Below, one piece after another: positions 8,885 through 17,400 of a stretch of DNA of 64,000 nucleotides. Made by a program: the position numbers and the translations under genes. The stretch's first letter is position 1. Each line of letters begins with the position of its first letter. The notes beneath the pieces are model-generated. The model had not been told where the DNA came from, ran no database searches, and saw nothing but the letters and a program-made list of their open reading frames with translations. The DNA lies in assembly GCA_021604865.1 (NCBI GenBank), contig BQJU01000011.1, positions 1-64,000 of the forward strand, read 5' to 3'. The DNA comes from Saprospiraceae bacterium (GTDB taxonomy: Bacteria; Bacteroidota; Bacteroidia; Chitinophagales; Saprospiraceae).

Positions 8885-10030
8885 ATGAAATTCGGAACCA
8901 AAGCTATTCACGCTGGTATTGAACCTGACCCAAGTACTGGCGCCATCATGACTCCTATTTATCAAACTTCTACCTATACTCAGGAAGCTCCAGGCAAACA
9001 TAAGGGTTACGAATATGCCCGTACCCAAAATCCTACCCGTTCGGTATTGGAACGTAATCTTGCTGCCCTGGAAAATGGCCTCGAAGGTATTTGTTATAGT
9101 AGCGGCTTGGCGGCCATGGATGCCGTTATCCGTTTACTCAACCCCGGTGATGAAATTATTTCCACCAATGACCTTTATGGTGGCTCTTTCCGCCAGATGA
9201 CTCAGGTCCACGGCAGGTATGGTATCAAGTCACATTTTGTCGACATGAATCATTTGGATCAAATCGAAGCACTGATCAATGCCAACACCCGCTTAATATG
9301 GATTGAAACGCCTACCAATCCTATGTTAAACCTGGTGGATATCGCAGCAGTCTGTCAATTGGCTGCCAAAAATGGTATTTTAACCTGCGTCGACAACACC
9401 TTTGCGTCACCTTACCTGCAAACACCCCTTGACCTGGGAGCCGATATTGTATTACACTCCGCCACTAAATATCTCGGTGGTCACTCCGATGTTATTTTAG
9501 GGGCTGTTGTGGTAAAGGATGAAAAACTGGCAAAGGATCTTCACTTTTTGCAAAATGCCGTGGGTGCCGTGCCGGGTCCACAGGACTGTTTTTTAATACT
9601 CAGAGGTATAAAAACCCTTCACCTTCGGGTAGAAAGAGCCTGCCATAATGCTCAGCAAATAGCAGAACATCTCTTACAGCACCCCAAAGTTGGTAAAGTT
9701 TATTACCCAGGATTCCCTGACCATCGCGGGCATGAAATTGCAAAAAAACAAATGCGCCTTTTTGGAGGTATGGTTTCTTTTGAACTGAAGCAGGACCAAT
9801 TTGATAAAGCCATTAGTGTGCTGAGCAATACCCACCTTTTCTCCTTGGCGGAGTCGCTAGGGGGCGTAGAATCGCTTATTGGGCATCCAGCTTCTATGAC
9901 CCACGCTTCTATTCCCAAGGCAGAACGATTGAAAGTCGGCCTCACGGACACCCTGATTCGCCTGAGTGTCGGAGTTGAAGATGTCAGTGATTTGATTGAA
10001 GATCTAGACCAGGCTCTACAGACGGTCTAA
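8885..10030 (+). CDS. Cystathionine gamma-synthase/gamma-lyase family PLP enzyme
   Basis: A 381-aa trans-sulfuration enzyme of the Cys/Met metabolism PLP family. The reading frame is open from 8786, but homologues start MKFGTKAIHAG, so 8885 is chosen. PLP-binding lysine is K195 in HSATKYLGGH; YEYARTQNPTR (residues 42-52) and the GGMVSFEL and SLGGVESL segments are conserved. It either joins O-acyl-homoserine and cysteine to cystathionine (MetB) or cleaves cystathionine to cysteine (lyase); sequence alone does not separate these. Cytoplasmic, single gene, with a strong terminator at 10055-10100. Confidence 0.92.
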   Translation: MKFGTKAIHAGIEPDPSTGAIMTPIYQTSTYTQEAPGKHKGYEYARTQNPTRSVLERNLAALENGLEGICYSSGLAAMDAVIRLLNPGDEIISTNDLYGGSFRQMTQVHGRYGIKSHFVDMNHLDQIEALINANTRLIWIETPTNPMLNLVDIAAVCQLAAKNGILTCVDNTFASPYLQTPLDLGADIVLHSATKYLGGHSDVILGAVVVKDEKLAKDLHFLQNAVGAVPGPQDCFLILRGIKTLHLRVERACHNAQQIAEHLLQHPKVGKVYYPGFPDHRGHEIAKKQMRLFGGMVSFELKQDQFDKAISVLSNTHLFSLAESLGGVESLIGHPASMTHASIPKAERLKVGLTDTLIRLSVGVEDVSDLIEDLDQALQTV

Positions 10031-10054
10031 AGAGAATCGTTAATATTCTGGAAT

Positions 10055-10100
10055 AATGCTTTGTTAGGTCAACTTGATACCTGACAAAGCATTTTTTTTT
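10055..10100 (+). terminator. Rho-independent terminator after the PLP enzyme gene
   Basis: 15-bp stem (10055-10069 with 10079-10093, one G-T pair), 9-nt loop, followed by a run of eight or more T. Confidence 0.9.
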
Positions 10101-10147
10101 AGAAAAGCTCCATAAGGTTTTGTTTTAAAAACATTTTGTTTTATTTT

Positions 10148-10155
10148 TACTTTTG
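10148..10155 (+). promoter_or_regulatory. Candidate -7 promoter element
   Basis: TACTTTTG fits TAnnTTTG and lies 29 nt before the start at 10185. The nearest TTTG upstream (10119-10122) is 25 nt away, slightly long for a -33 element. Confidence 0.4.
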
Positions 10156-10184
10156 TAAAACATTTTGGTCAAAACTATAGCCTA

Positions 10185-10940
10185 ATGGAAAACAAAATTT
10201 CCGGAATCGACCTCAAGTTATATTTCCGAAGCAATTGGATAAAAATAGCGTTGGCTTTACTTTTATTATTTATCATTTTAAAAAAAGACCTCAGTTTCCA
10301 GATTAATCTGAACGCTCCGGATAGTCTGGAGTCTGTCCCTCCAAACTCTGAGCATTCGGTTCCCCTTGAAAAGCCTGTAAAGCGAGAAACCTTCACGGAA
10401 GCAAGGCCTACAGGAAAAGGAAATGAATCGATAGTTTCATCCGTATTGGATCAATTTGATCTATCCGGTGTATTGGGTAGTAGTTCCAATAATTCGGACG
10501 AATTCTGGGCACTTGAAACGCCAGTGCACGAGGCTTTTATCCGTCGCTTCGTTCATGTCGCTGAAAACGAAAATGTAAAATACAAGATCCCGGCATCTGT
10601 TATCCTTGGCAATGCACTCTTGATTAGCCGGGCTGGAGAACATCCACTGGTCAAACAAGGCAACAATCATTTTGCCCTGCCCTGCACCAAGGATTGGCAA
10701 GGAGAAACAGCCAACTATAAAGGGGAATGCTTTCGCAAATACGAAAATGCCTGGACCAGCTTCCGGGATCACAGCCTTTACCTGTCGACTTATTTATTTG
10801 CAGGTAATCAAATGCCAAAAGGAGATTACAAGCAATGGGCCAAAGCGTTGGAAAATGCAGGTTTTGGAGGCGGCAAAGGTTTTGCCAACAACCTGGTGCG
10901 CATTATTGAGCATTATCAACTCAATAAGTTTGACGATTAA
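10185..10940 (+). CDS. Membrane-anchored glucosaminidase-like (GH73) protein lacking the catalytic Glu
   Basis: A 251-aa protein with an uncleaved N-terminal membrane segment (about residues 19-35), a polar linker rich in Ser/Pro/Glu, and a C-terminal domain from about residue 105 that aligns with Bacteroidota glucosaminidase domains. Conserved landmarks are KIPASV, GNNHFALPC, GECFRKY, SFRDHSLYL and YAxxLExxGF-like (WAKALENAGFGG). The active enzymes have a catalytic Glu in an ALLESGxG-type motif; here that stretch reads ALLISRAG, with Ile147 at the Glu position. It therefore probably binds rather than cuts peptidoglycan. The fold assignment is good; loss of activity is inference. Confidence 0.8.
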   Translation: MENKISGIDLKLYFRSNWIKIALALLLLFIILKKDLSFQINLNAPDSLESVPPNSEHSVPLEKPVKRETFTEARPTGKGNESIVSSVLDQFDLSGVLGSSSNNSDEFWALETPVHEAFIRRFVHVAENENVKYKIPASVILGNALLISRAGEHPLVKQGNNHFALPCTKDWQGETANYKGECFRKYENAWTSFRDHSLYLSTYLFAGNQMPKGDYKQWAKALENAGFGGGKGFANNLVRIIEHYQLNKFDD

Positions 10941-10964
10941 TAGACTTGCTCCGTGGGAATAAGT

Positions 10965-11480
10965 CTAATTAACACCCTCCAGCTTCTTTTTGTAGTAGCT
11001 GACACCGGCACCATAAATCCAGCCAACTTTGCCTTTTTGGTTTTTTACTTTTACCCAAGGTTCATTGGCGGTTATGTCTCCAAGCTTGATTTCCTGAGTT
11101 GAATCGGTCACCTCATTTAGGAAGGTAACCTCTTCATACAACACCAACCGTCCGACAACTTTACCTTTGAGCGTAGGCTCCTCGCGCATATTCATGCCGT
11201 CAATGGTGACATAGAGCGGTGTAAATTTTTCGCGGATGGCCCGTTCTCGCTCTCTCCTGTTTTCTGGCTGAGCTGCCTCTGGTTCTGGCTCGGCTGGAGC
11301 AGCAGTGGTATCTGGACTAACAGACGTAACGTCCTCAGGCTGATTTTCTTCCAGTGCAGCTTCTTCCTGGTATTGTTGGCGGGTATCGCTACATTTACGC
11401 ATTGTCCAGGTAATGAAAGCCATAAAAAAAATCAGGATAAGAATTAGTTCAATCCGGGGTAACAATTTTTTTTTCGTCAT
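10965..11480 (-). CDS. Membrane-anchored bacterial SH3-domain protein
   Basis: A 171-aa protein. One TM segment at about residues 10-27 follows a basic start (MTKKKLLPR), so the rest is periplasmic. Residues 35-85 are acidic and rich in Glu/Pro/Ala, a flexible linker. Residues 90-165 look like a bacterial SH3 domain: VTIDGMNMREEPTLKGKVVG, then WVKVKNQKGKVGWIYG. Such domains often bind cell-wall peptides. It is convergent with the glucosaminidase-like gene, and the two may both act at the wall, though nothing shows a direct link. Confidence 0.75.
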   Translation of the reverse strand: MTKKKLLPRIELILILIFFMAFITWTMRKCSDTRQQYQEEAALEENQPEDVTSVSPDTTAAPAEPEPEAAQPENRRERERAIREKFTPLYVTIDGMNMREEPTLKGKVVGRLVLYEEVTFLNEVTDSTQEIKLGDITANEPWVKVKNQKGKVGWIYGAGVSYYKKKLEGVN

Positions 11481-11503
11481 AGTATTTAATCCGGTTTTGT
11501 TGG

Positions 11504-11511
11504 CAAAAATA
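11504..11511 (-). promoter_or_regulatory. Candidate -7 element of the SH3-protein gene
   Basis: On the minus strand this reads TATTTTTG, a TAnnTTTG match about 24 nt before the start at 11480. No clear -33 TTTG is seen. Confidence 0.4.
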
Positions 11512-11548
11512 GCCGAATTGATTGCTATTTTTATAAAATTAACCTTAA

Positions 11549-11578
11549 TTTGCGTTTGAAAATTGCCATTTACTTTTG
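11549..11578 (+). promoter_or_regulatory. Bacteroidota-type promoter upstream of dprA
   Basis: TTTG at 11549-11552 and TACTTTTG at 11571-11578 are separated by 18 nt, fitting the -33/-7 pattern. This leaves a leader of about 135 nt before dprA. Confidence 0.55.
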
Positions 11579-11719
11579 GAGTTCATTCTTTTTGATCTAA
11601 CCAGATGTCGTGAATCTTAGATAATACCCGATCTCGCAATATTTTGCTAGCCTGGCAATTTCCAACAAATTTTTCTTTTGATAACCTGACCAACTTCTGA
11701 AGTTGTTCCTGGCAAAAAT

Positions 11720-12826
11720 ATGCGATTGATGGAAGATTTATTGTACAAAGTGGGCCTAACCATGATTCCGCAGGTAGGTGCGATAACGGCTAAAAAGCTA
11801 GTCCATTTATGTGGTGGTGCCAAAGAAGTCTTTGAAGCAAAAAAAAGAACGCTACAACAGATTCCGAAAATTAGTGAAATGACGGTGCAAATTATCCTTG
11901 AAAAGAAGGTTTTGAAGCAGGCTGAAGCCGAAATCCGTTTCATGGAACAAAATGACATCCAAGCTTTCTTCTTTCAGGATAAAAACTACCCAAGCAGATT
12001 AAGGCATTATCACGATGCACCGGTTTTGTTATATTACCGAGGCAATGCCGATCTTAATCCATTGCGTTCTGTAGCCATAGTAGGGACCAGAAAACCGAGT
12101 CCTTATGGTCTTCAATTATGTGAAGAAATTGTAAATGATCTGAGTCAGTATGGCGTCACCGTGATCAGTGGTCTTGCTTTTGGCATTGATATTACTGCAC
12201 ATCGTAAATGCCTAGAATGCCAAATTCCAACAGTAGGCGTTTTGGGCCATGGCTTGCGCCTAATTTATCCTGGACAACACCATAATATAGGGTTGAAAAT
12301 GTTGGAGAATGGCGGATTACTCACTGAGTTCAGTAGTCAGACCACTCCAGAAAGGGAGCATTTCCCCATGCGCAACCGGATCATTGCTGGTCTTTGTGAT
12401 GCATTGATCGTGGTAGAAACTGCTCAAAAAGGTGGCTCGATGATTTCGGCCCGACTGGCTAATGACTACAATAAGGATGTCTTTGCCGTTCCCGGAAGGG
12501 TAAAGGATCCTTTTGCTAAGGGATGTAATTTATTGATTAAATCCCATAGGGCAGCATTGCTGGAAAGTGTAGAAGATTTGGCTTATGTGATGCGATGGCG
12601 GCTCATGGATCAAGAGCGTCAGCAGATTCAAAAGCAGCTCTTTATCGAATTATCTCAAGAAGAAAAAATAATTGTAGATTTGTTGCGCCAAAACGAAGCG
12701 CTGGATATTGATTCATTAACTTATAATTGTAAGAAGTCCAATAGTGAAATGGCCAATCTCCTGTTAAATCTCGAATTTAAAGGCATGGTTAAATCACTAC
12801 CGGGTAAACGATATATTTTAATCTGA
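11720..12826 (+). CDS. dprA: DNA-processing protein DprA
   Basis: A 368-aa DprA/Smf protein of normal length. Residues 1-70 form the helical N-terminal region with a helix-hairpin-helix-like IPQVGAITAKKLV. The Rossmann-like core (about 75-290) shows VAIVGTRKPSPYG, VISGLAFGIDITAH, GHGLRLIYPGQH, FPMRNRIIAGL and ETAQKGGSM, all DprA signatures. The C-terminal 60 residues fit the winged-helix domain. It loads RecA on incoming single-stranded DNA during natural transformation. ATG at 11729 is a possible alternative start. It is followed 6 bp later by an alkaline phosphatase gene, so both are likely cotranscribed without an obvious functional link. Confidence 0.95.
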   Translation: MRLMEDLLYKVGLTMIPQVGAITAKKLVHLCGGAKEVFEAKKRTLQQIPKISEMTVQIILEKKVLKQAEAEIRFMEQNDIQAFFFQDKNYPSRLRHYHDAPVLLYYRGNADLNPLRSVAIVGTRKPSPYGLQLCEEIVNDLSQYGVTVISGLAFGIDITAHRKCLECQIPTVGVLGHGLRLIYPGQHHNIGLKMLENGGLLTEFSSQTTPEREHFPMRNRIIAGLCDALIVVETAQKGGSMISARLANDYNKDVFAVPGRVKDPFAKGCNLLIKSHRAALLESVEDLAYVMRWRLMDQERQQIQKQLFIELSQEEKIIVDLLRQNEALDIDSLTYNCKKSNSEMANLLLNLEFKGMVKSLPGKRYILI

Positions 12827-12832
12827 TCAAAT

Positions 12833-13963
12833 ATGAAGTTAGTCCTCTTTTTTTTATGCCTGTGTTTATTTGTGTCTTGCAATGAACCGGCTTCCCACGT
12901 AACCACTCAGACGCCAAATCCTGAGTTAGCTCCCACCGTTAAGCGAGCGAAAAACATCATTTTGATGATTGGCGATGGTATGGGGCTTACTCAGATCAGC
13001 GCAGGTTTATACCGCAATGGAAATCAGCTGAACCTGGAATCTTTTCCGGTGGTAGGCTTGCACAAACCTTACTCCTACAATAACCTGATAACCGATTCTG
13101 CGGCAGGAGCTACGGCATTTTCCGCAGGTGTAAAAACCAATAATGGCGCTATTGGGGTAGACAAAAAGGGCAAGTCTGTAAAAAGTATTTTAGAAGAAGC
13201 CAAAGAAAATGGCATTTCCACCGGATTGATATCTACCTCTACCATTGTCCATGCCACACCAGCTTCTTTTATCGCTCATGTATCTTCCCGTAATAATATG
13301 GAGGATATCGCTACCTATTTTCTAAAAACAGAAGTCGACTTTATTGTAGGTGGAGGGAAAAAATATTTTGACCGTCGCAAAGACGGTCGAAACCTTTATC
13401 GGGAATTGGAAAAAAGAGGCTATTTTGTTTCTGACTATTTTAAGGAAGACCTCAGCCAGATCGTAGTTGATTTTGATCGGAAATTTGCTTATTTCACGGC
13501 TAATAGTGACCCCAAAATGGCCTCTAAAGGCCGAGATTACCTAGTGCCCGCCAGCAAACTTGGAACTGTTTTTCTTAATAATCACAGTGAAAAAGGTTTC
13601 TTCTTGATGATAGAGGGTGCACAAATAGATTGGGGTGGTCACGCAAAAAACTCAGAATATATTATCAGTGAAATGATAGACTTCGATCGCGCCATCGGTG
13701 AAATTTTAGAATTTGCTAAAGAAGATGGAGAAACGCTGGTTATTGTTACTGCAGATCATGAAACAGGAGGATATTCCATCAATCAAGGATCAAGCATGGA
13801 TACGATTGTTGCAGGGTTTACAACAGATTATCACACAGCGTCCTTAATACCGGTATTCGCCTATGGTCCAGGCTCGGAATTATTCAGTGGCATCTATGAA
13901 AACACGGCCATTCACAAGAAAATGAGACAGGCTTTTGGATTTTCTCCAGAATTGTCACGGTGA
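12833..13963 (+). CDS. Alkaline phosphatase, lipoprotein
   Basis: A 376-aa periplasm- or surface-anchored alkaline phosphatase. The signal peptide ends in lipobox FVSC (Cys16). Catalytic landmarks are IGDGMG (metal-binding Asp, residues 47-52), the nucleophile Ser89 in TDSAAGATAF, and TADHETGG near residue 306. It hydrolyses phosphate monoesters with Zn/Mg. Shorter than E. coli PhoA but usual for Bacteroidota homologues. It is downstream of dprA by 6 bp. No phosphate-starvation operator was recognised. Confidence 0.92.
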   Translation: MKLVLFFLCLCLFVSCNEPASHVTTQTPNPELAPTVKRAKNIILMIGDGMGLTQISAGLYRNGNQLNLESFPVVGLHKPYSYNNLITDSAAGATAFSAGVKTNNGAIGVDKKGKSVKSILEEAKENGISTGLISTSTIVHATPASFIAHVSSRNNMEDIATYFLKTEVDFIVGGGKKYFDRRKDGRNLYRELEKRGYFVSDYFKEDLSQIVVDFDRKFAYFTANSDPKMASKGRDYLVPASKLGTVFLNNHSEKGFFLMIEGAQIDWGGHAKNSEYIISEMIDFDRAIGEILEFAKEDGETLVIVTADHETGGYSINQGSSMDTIVAGFTTDYHTASLIPVFAYGPGSELFSGIYENTAIHKKMRQAFGFSPELSR

Positions 13964-14020
13964 TTCCATAAAATCAGCTCCCCAAAAACAATAAAACATT
14001 ATTTGGAAATACACCCTCTA

Positions 14021-14042
14021 AAAAAACCAAATTTGGTTTTTT
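14021..14042. terminator. Perfect 22-bp A/T-rich palindrome, possible terminator
   Basis: AAAAAACCAAA is followed directly by its complement. It lies 57 bp after the alkaline phosphatase stop. With A-runs on one side and T-runs on the other it could end transcription on either strand, but it has only four G-C pairs and no loop, so it may be a protein-binding site instead. Confidence 0.35.
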
Positions 14043-14136
14043 TGAAAAAAAGGCGCTTTTTGCGGTTTTAATAAATTTCACCCTATTTTTATATTGAAAA
14101 ATGAAATATTTTTATGAATAAGCATAATAAAAAATA

Positions 14137-14168
14137 TTTCATCAAAGCAGCGTCATTTACTATATTTG
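14137..14168 (+). promoter_or_regulatory. Promoter of the large T9SS cargo gene
   Basis: TATATTTG at 14161-14168 matches TAnnTTTG, with TTTC at 14137-14140 (one mismatch to TTTG) 20 nt upstream. Confidence 0.5.
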
Positions 14169-14405
14169 TGTCTTTACGATAGAGAATAATAACAAATATT
14201 GTTCTTGTATCTTTTATTCCCCAAATTACAGCTCTCTCCTCTGTCGTATGATTCTCAATGATTATACCTATGAAACAATAAGCGTTTACATATTTCGATC
14301 TGTAGATTCTTACAAACAAGGTATTTGAAATTCGTCCCCCCACGAAATTACTAATGCCATTAATTGGAGCTATTACTTATTCACAACAGTGTAATTACCT
14401 GTATT

Positions 14406-17400
14406 ATGAAGAGAATACTACTTTCTACTGTATTGCTATTTTTTACCATTTTGGGTTTTGGGCAACAACCTCCAGGAGGTTGTCCTGATGATATGGTGAT
14501 CTTAACCAGCTTATGTTCCGAGGCTTGTGTTTTATGTATGGGGTTTGACGGATATATCGGATCCAATTCTGCAACAGATCTTGGAGAGGCTCCTGATGGA
14601 TTTTGCGCACCTCAATTACACAATACTCAATGGCTGGGTTTTGTAGCTGGTACGCCCAGCATCTCTATGAATATCACGGCATTCAATTGTGATTCCGGGA
14701 ATGGCCTTCAAATAGGTATCTATAATACCTTAGACTGTACGGACTTCAGCCTGGTAAGTAATTGTGAACCAACTATGCCTGAAAACATCCCCTTCGTCTT
14801 TAATGCCACCGGACTGATGCCCGGAGGGATTTACTTTTTGGTGATTGATGGGAACTTTGGTGATATTTGTGAATTCTCAATTGATGTAACTAGTGGCCTT
14901 GCTGAAGCACCTCCAATTGTTGGCAATACCGCTATTGTTGGTGTGGGCCCTTTTTGTCCTGGTGGCACCTTTGATTTTGGTGTTGCGGGGGTATCTGGTG
15001 CTAGTATCTATGAGTGGACCCTTAATGGTGCTCCAGCCGGATACGAACAGAATATCTCCGTTAGCGTACCAACATCTGGAAGTTCCTTTGAACTTTGTGT
15101 CACACCATCCAACCCTTGTGAAACCGGACCTCAAACCTGCCAGACCTTCCCTATTACCCCGCTACCTCCAATTGTAGAATCTGCCACCATTTGTGATGGT
15201 GATGTATATACCCTCGGAAACACGAGTTTTAATACAACTGGCACCTATAATTTCTCCTCCTTTACTGACGAGGGTTGTTTGCAGCAATATACCCTTCACC
15301 TAACGGTCGTTCCACCTGTTTTTGCTCAAGTCCAGGGAGAAATTTGTGAGGGAGAGGTTTTCTCTGTTCATGACAATTTTGGTAATAATGAAATATTCAC
15401 TCAGGCGGGAGTCTACCAGGTTTTGTTACAGGCTTCTAATAGTGGTTGTGATAGTGTATTAACTGTTGAATTAATTGTACACCCTTTCTATAACAATGTA
15501 CTCCAGGAAAGTATTTGTGAGGGAGAAAGTATTGTTATTACCGATGGCATCAATACTTATACCCACACCACTACAGGTGCCTATTCGCATGTACTGCAAT
15601 CCAGCGAAGGCTGCGATAGTCTGGTCAATCTGGCGCTATTTGTGTACCCAGTACCTTCACCGGTTTATATTATAGAGACCATCTGTCCCGATGAATATTT
15701 TTTCATTGGCGACTTTTTTGCCTTTAACTCACCTGGCATTCATACAGCAACCATTGAAAGTATTGGTGGCTGTGACAGTACCGTAACCGTCAACCTCAGT
15801 ATTAATGATCCCTTGACCACCATTGATACAACAATATGCCCGGGTCAGGAAGTCGTTATTGGATCCGAAACTTATGACGTAACCGGGTTTTATACTACGA
15901 CACTTACTTCCTATCTGGGTTGTGACAGTATCGTTGAATTGGACCTAATTGTACAAACACCCATTGAAACCATTCTTAATACAGCTATTTGTGAAGGTGA
16001 CTCCGTTTTATTAGGAAGCACCTATTATTATGCCAATGGGACATATATGGATGTTCTGACTGCTACCAGTGGTTGTGATAGTACGGTTACCCTCAATTTG
16101 ACTGTTAACAACAATTCCGTAACGGATTTATTAGAAGAAATTTGTGCTGGTTCAGGATACGCTGTAGGTGATTCCACTTATACCTCAACCGGTAATTATC
16201 AAAATATCCTACCTGCATCCAATGGTTGTGACAGTATTGTTAACCTGGATTTAAGGGTATTAACCGAGATTACAAATGACCTTGATGCTGAAATTTGTGA
16301 TGGCGACACCTATGAAGTTGGTGACTCAACTTTTACCGTCACTGGCCAATATTCCGTGGTATTAATGGCTCAGGCTGGATGCGACAGTACGGTTAATTTG
16401 GATTTGACCGTATTGGAGATTCCGGAAACACTACTAGATATTGCGATTTGTTTTGGCAATACCTATGAGGTAGGGAACTCCAGTTATTCCACCAATGGTT
16501 CCTTTACCGATGTATTAACAGCATCAACAGGGTGTGATAGTATCGTCATGCTTGATTTGGAAGTGATTGAGGCGTATCGGGATACCCTGAATATTGCTAT
16601 TTGTACCGGATTAACCTATCAAGTAGGAACCTCTGTTTATGGCGACCCGGGAAGTTATATCGATACCCTTACGGCCAGCATTGGCTGCGATAGTATTGTA
16701 TACCTTTTCCTACAAGTAGAGGACGTTCTTCGAGATACCCTCTTTATTGAAATTTGTGAAGGAGACAGCTACCCGCTGGGCAACAACACCTATAATCAGA
16801 CGGGTTTTTATAACGAATCTTTTATTACTTCTCAAGGTTGTGATAGTGTCGCATCACTGGACCTGACCGTACATCCCATTCTCTATACCGAGCTTACAGA
16901 AAGTATCTGTGATGGAGAAAGTTTTGCAGTAGGAGGATCAGTGTACACGCAGACTGGAAATTTCCAGGATATCTTTTCTTCGGAAGTTACGGGATGTGAT
17001 AGTGTAGTCAACCTTATTTTAACGGTACTAAATGTTCCAGAAGTTAGCCTTGTTGAAGCAATTTGTGATGGAGAATCCTTTTCTGTTGGAACATCCAGTT
17101 ACAATTCCAGTGGTAGTTATGTAGATACGCTGATGGCAATTAATGGTTGTGACAGTATCGTCTCGCTTGACCTGACGGTCCTGGATGTACCGATTACGGC
17201 ACTGGTAGAAGCCATTTGTGATGGAGATTCTTATCCTGTTGGCAATTCTTCCTACAATCAGGCTGGCAATTCAGTTGATACCCTTACAGCCGCTAATGGT
17301 TGTGATAGTATTGTGTTTTTGAACCTGACTATTCTGGATGTACCGGTAACCAATCTTACCGAATTGATTTGTGACGGATTTACTTTTGAGGTAGGTAGTT

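Larger units (their letters stand above)
13964..14405. other. Intergenic region with a 22-bp palindrome and a promoter
   Basis: This 442-bp gap holds the palindrome at 14021-14042 and a promoter at 14137-14168 for the large T9SS cargo gene. That implies a leader of about 230 nt. No gene or clear RNA structure was seen in the leader. Confidence 0.6.

Noticed and set aside
10937-10972. Small inverted repeat between the glucosaminidase-like and SH3 genes as terminator
   Set aside because: Only a 7-bp perfect stem and no T-run; too weak to list as a feature.
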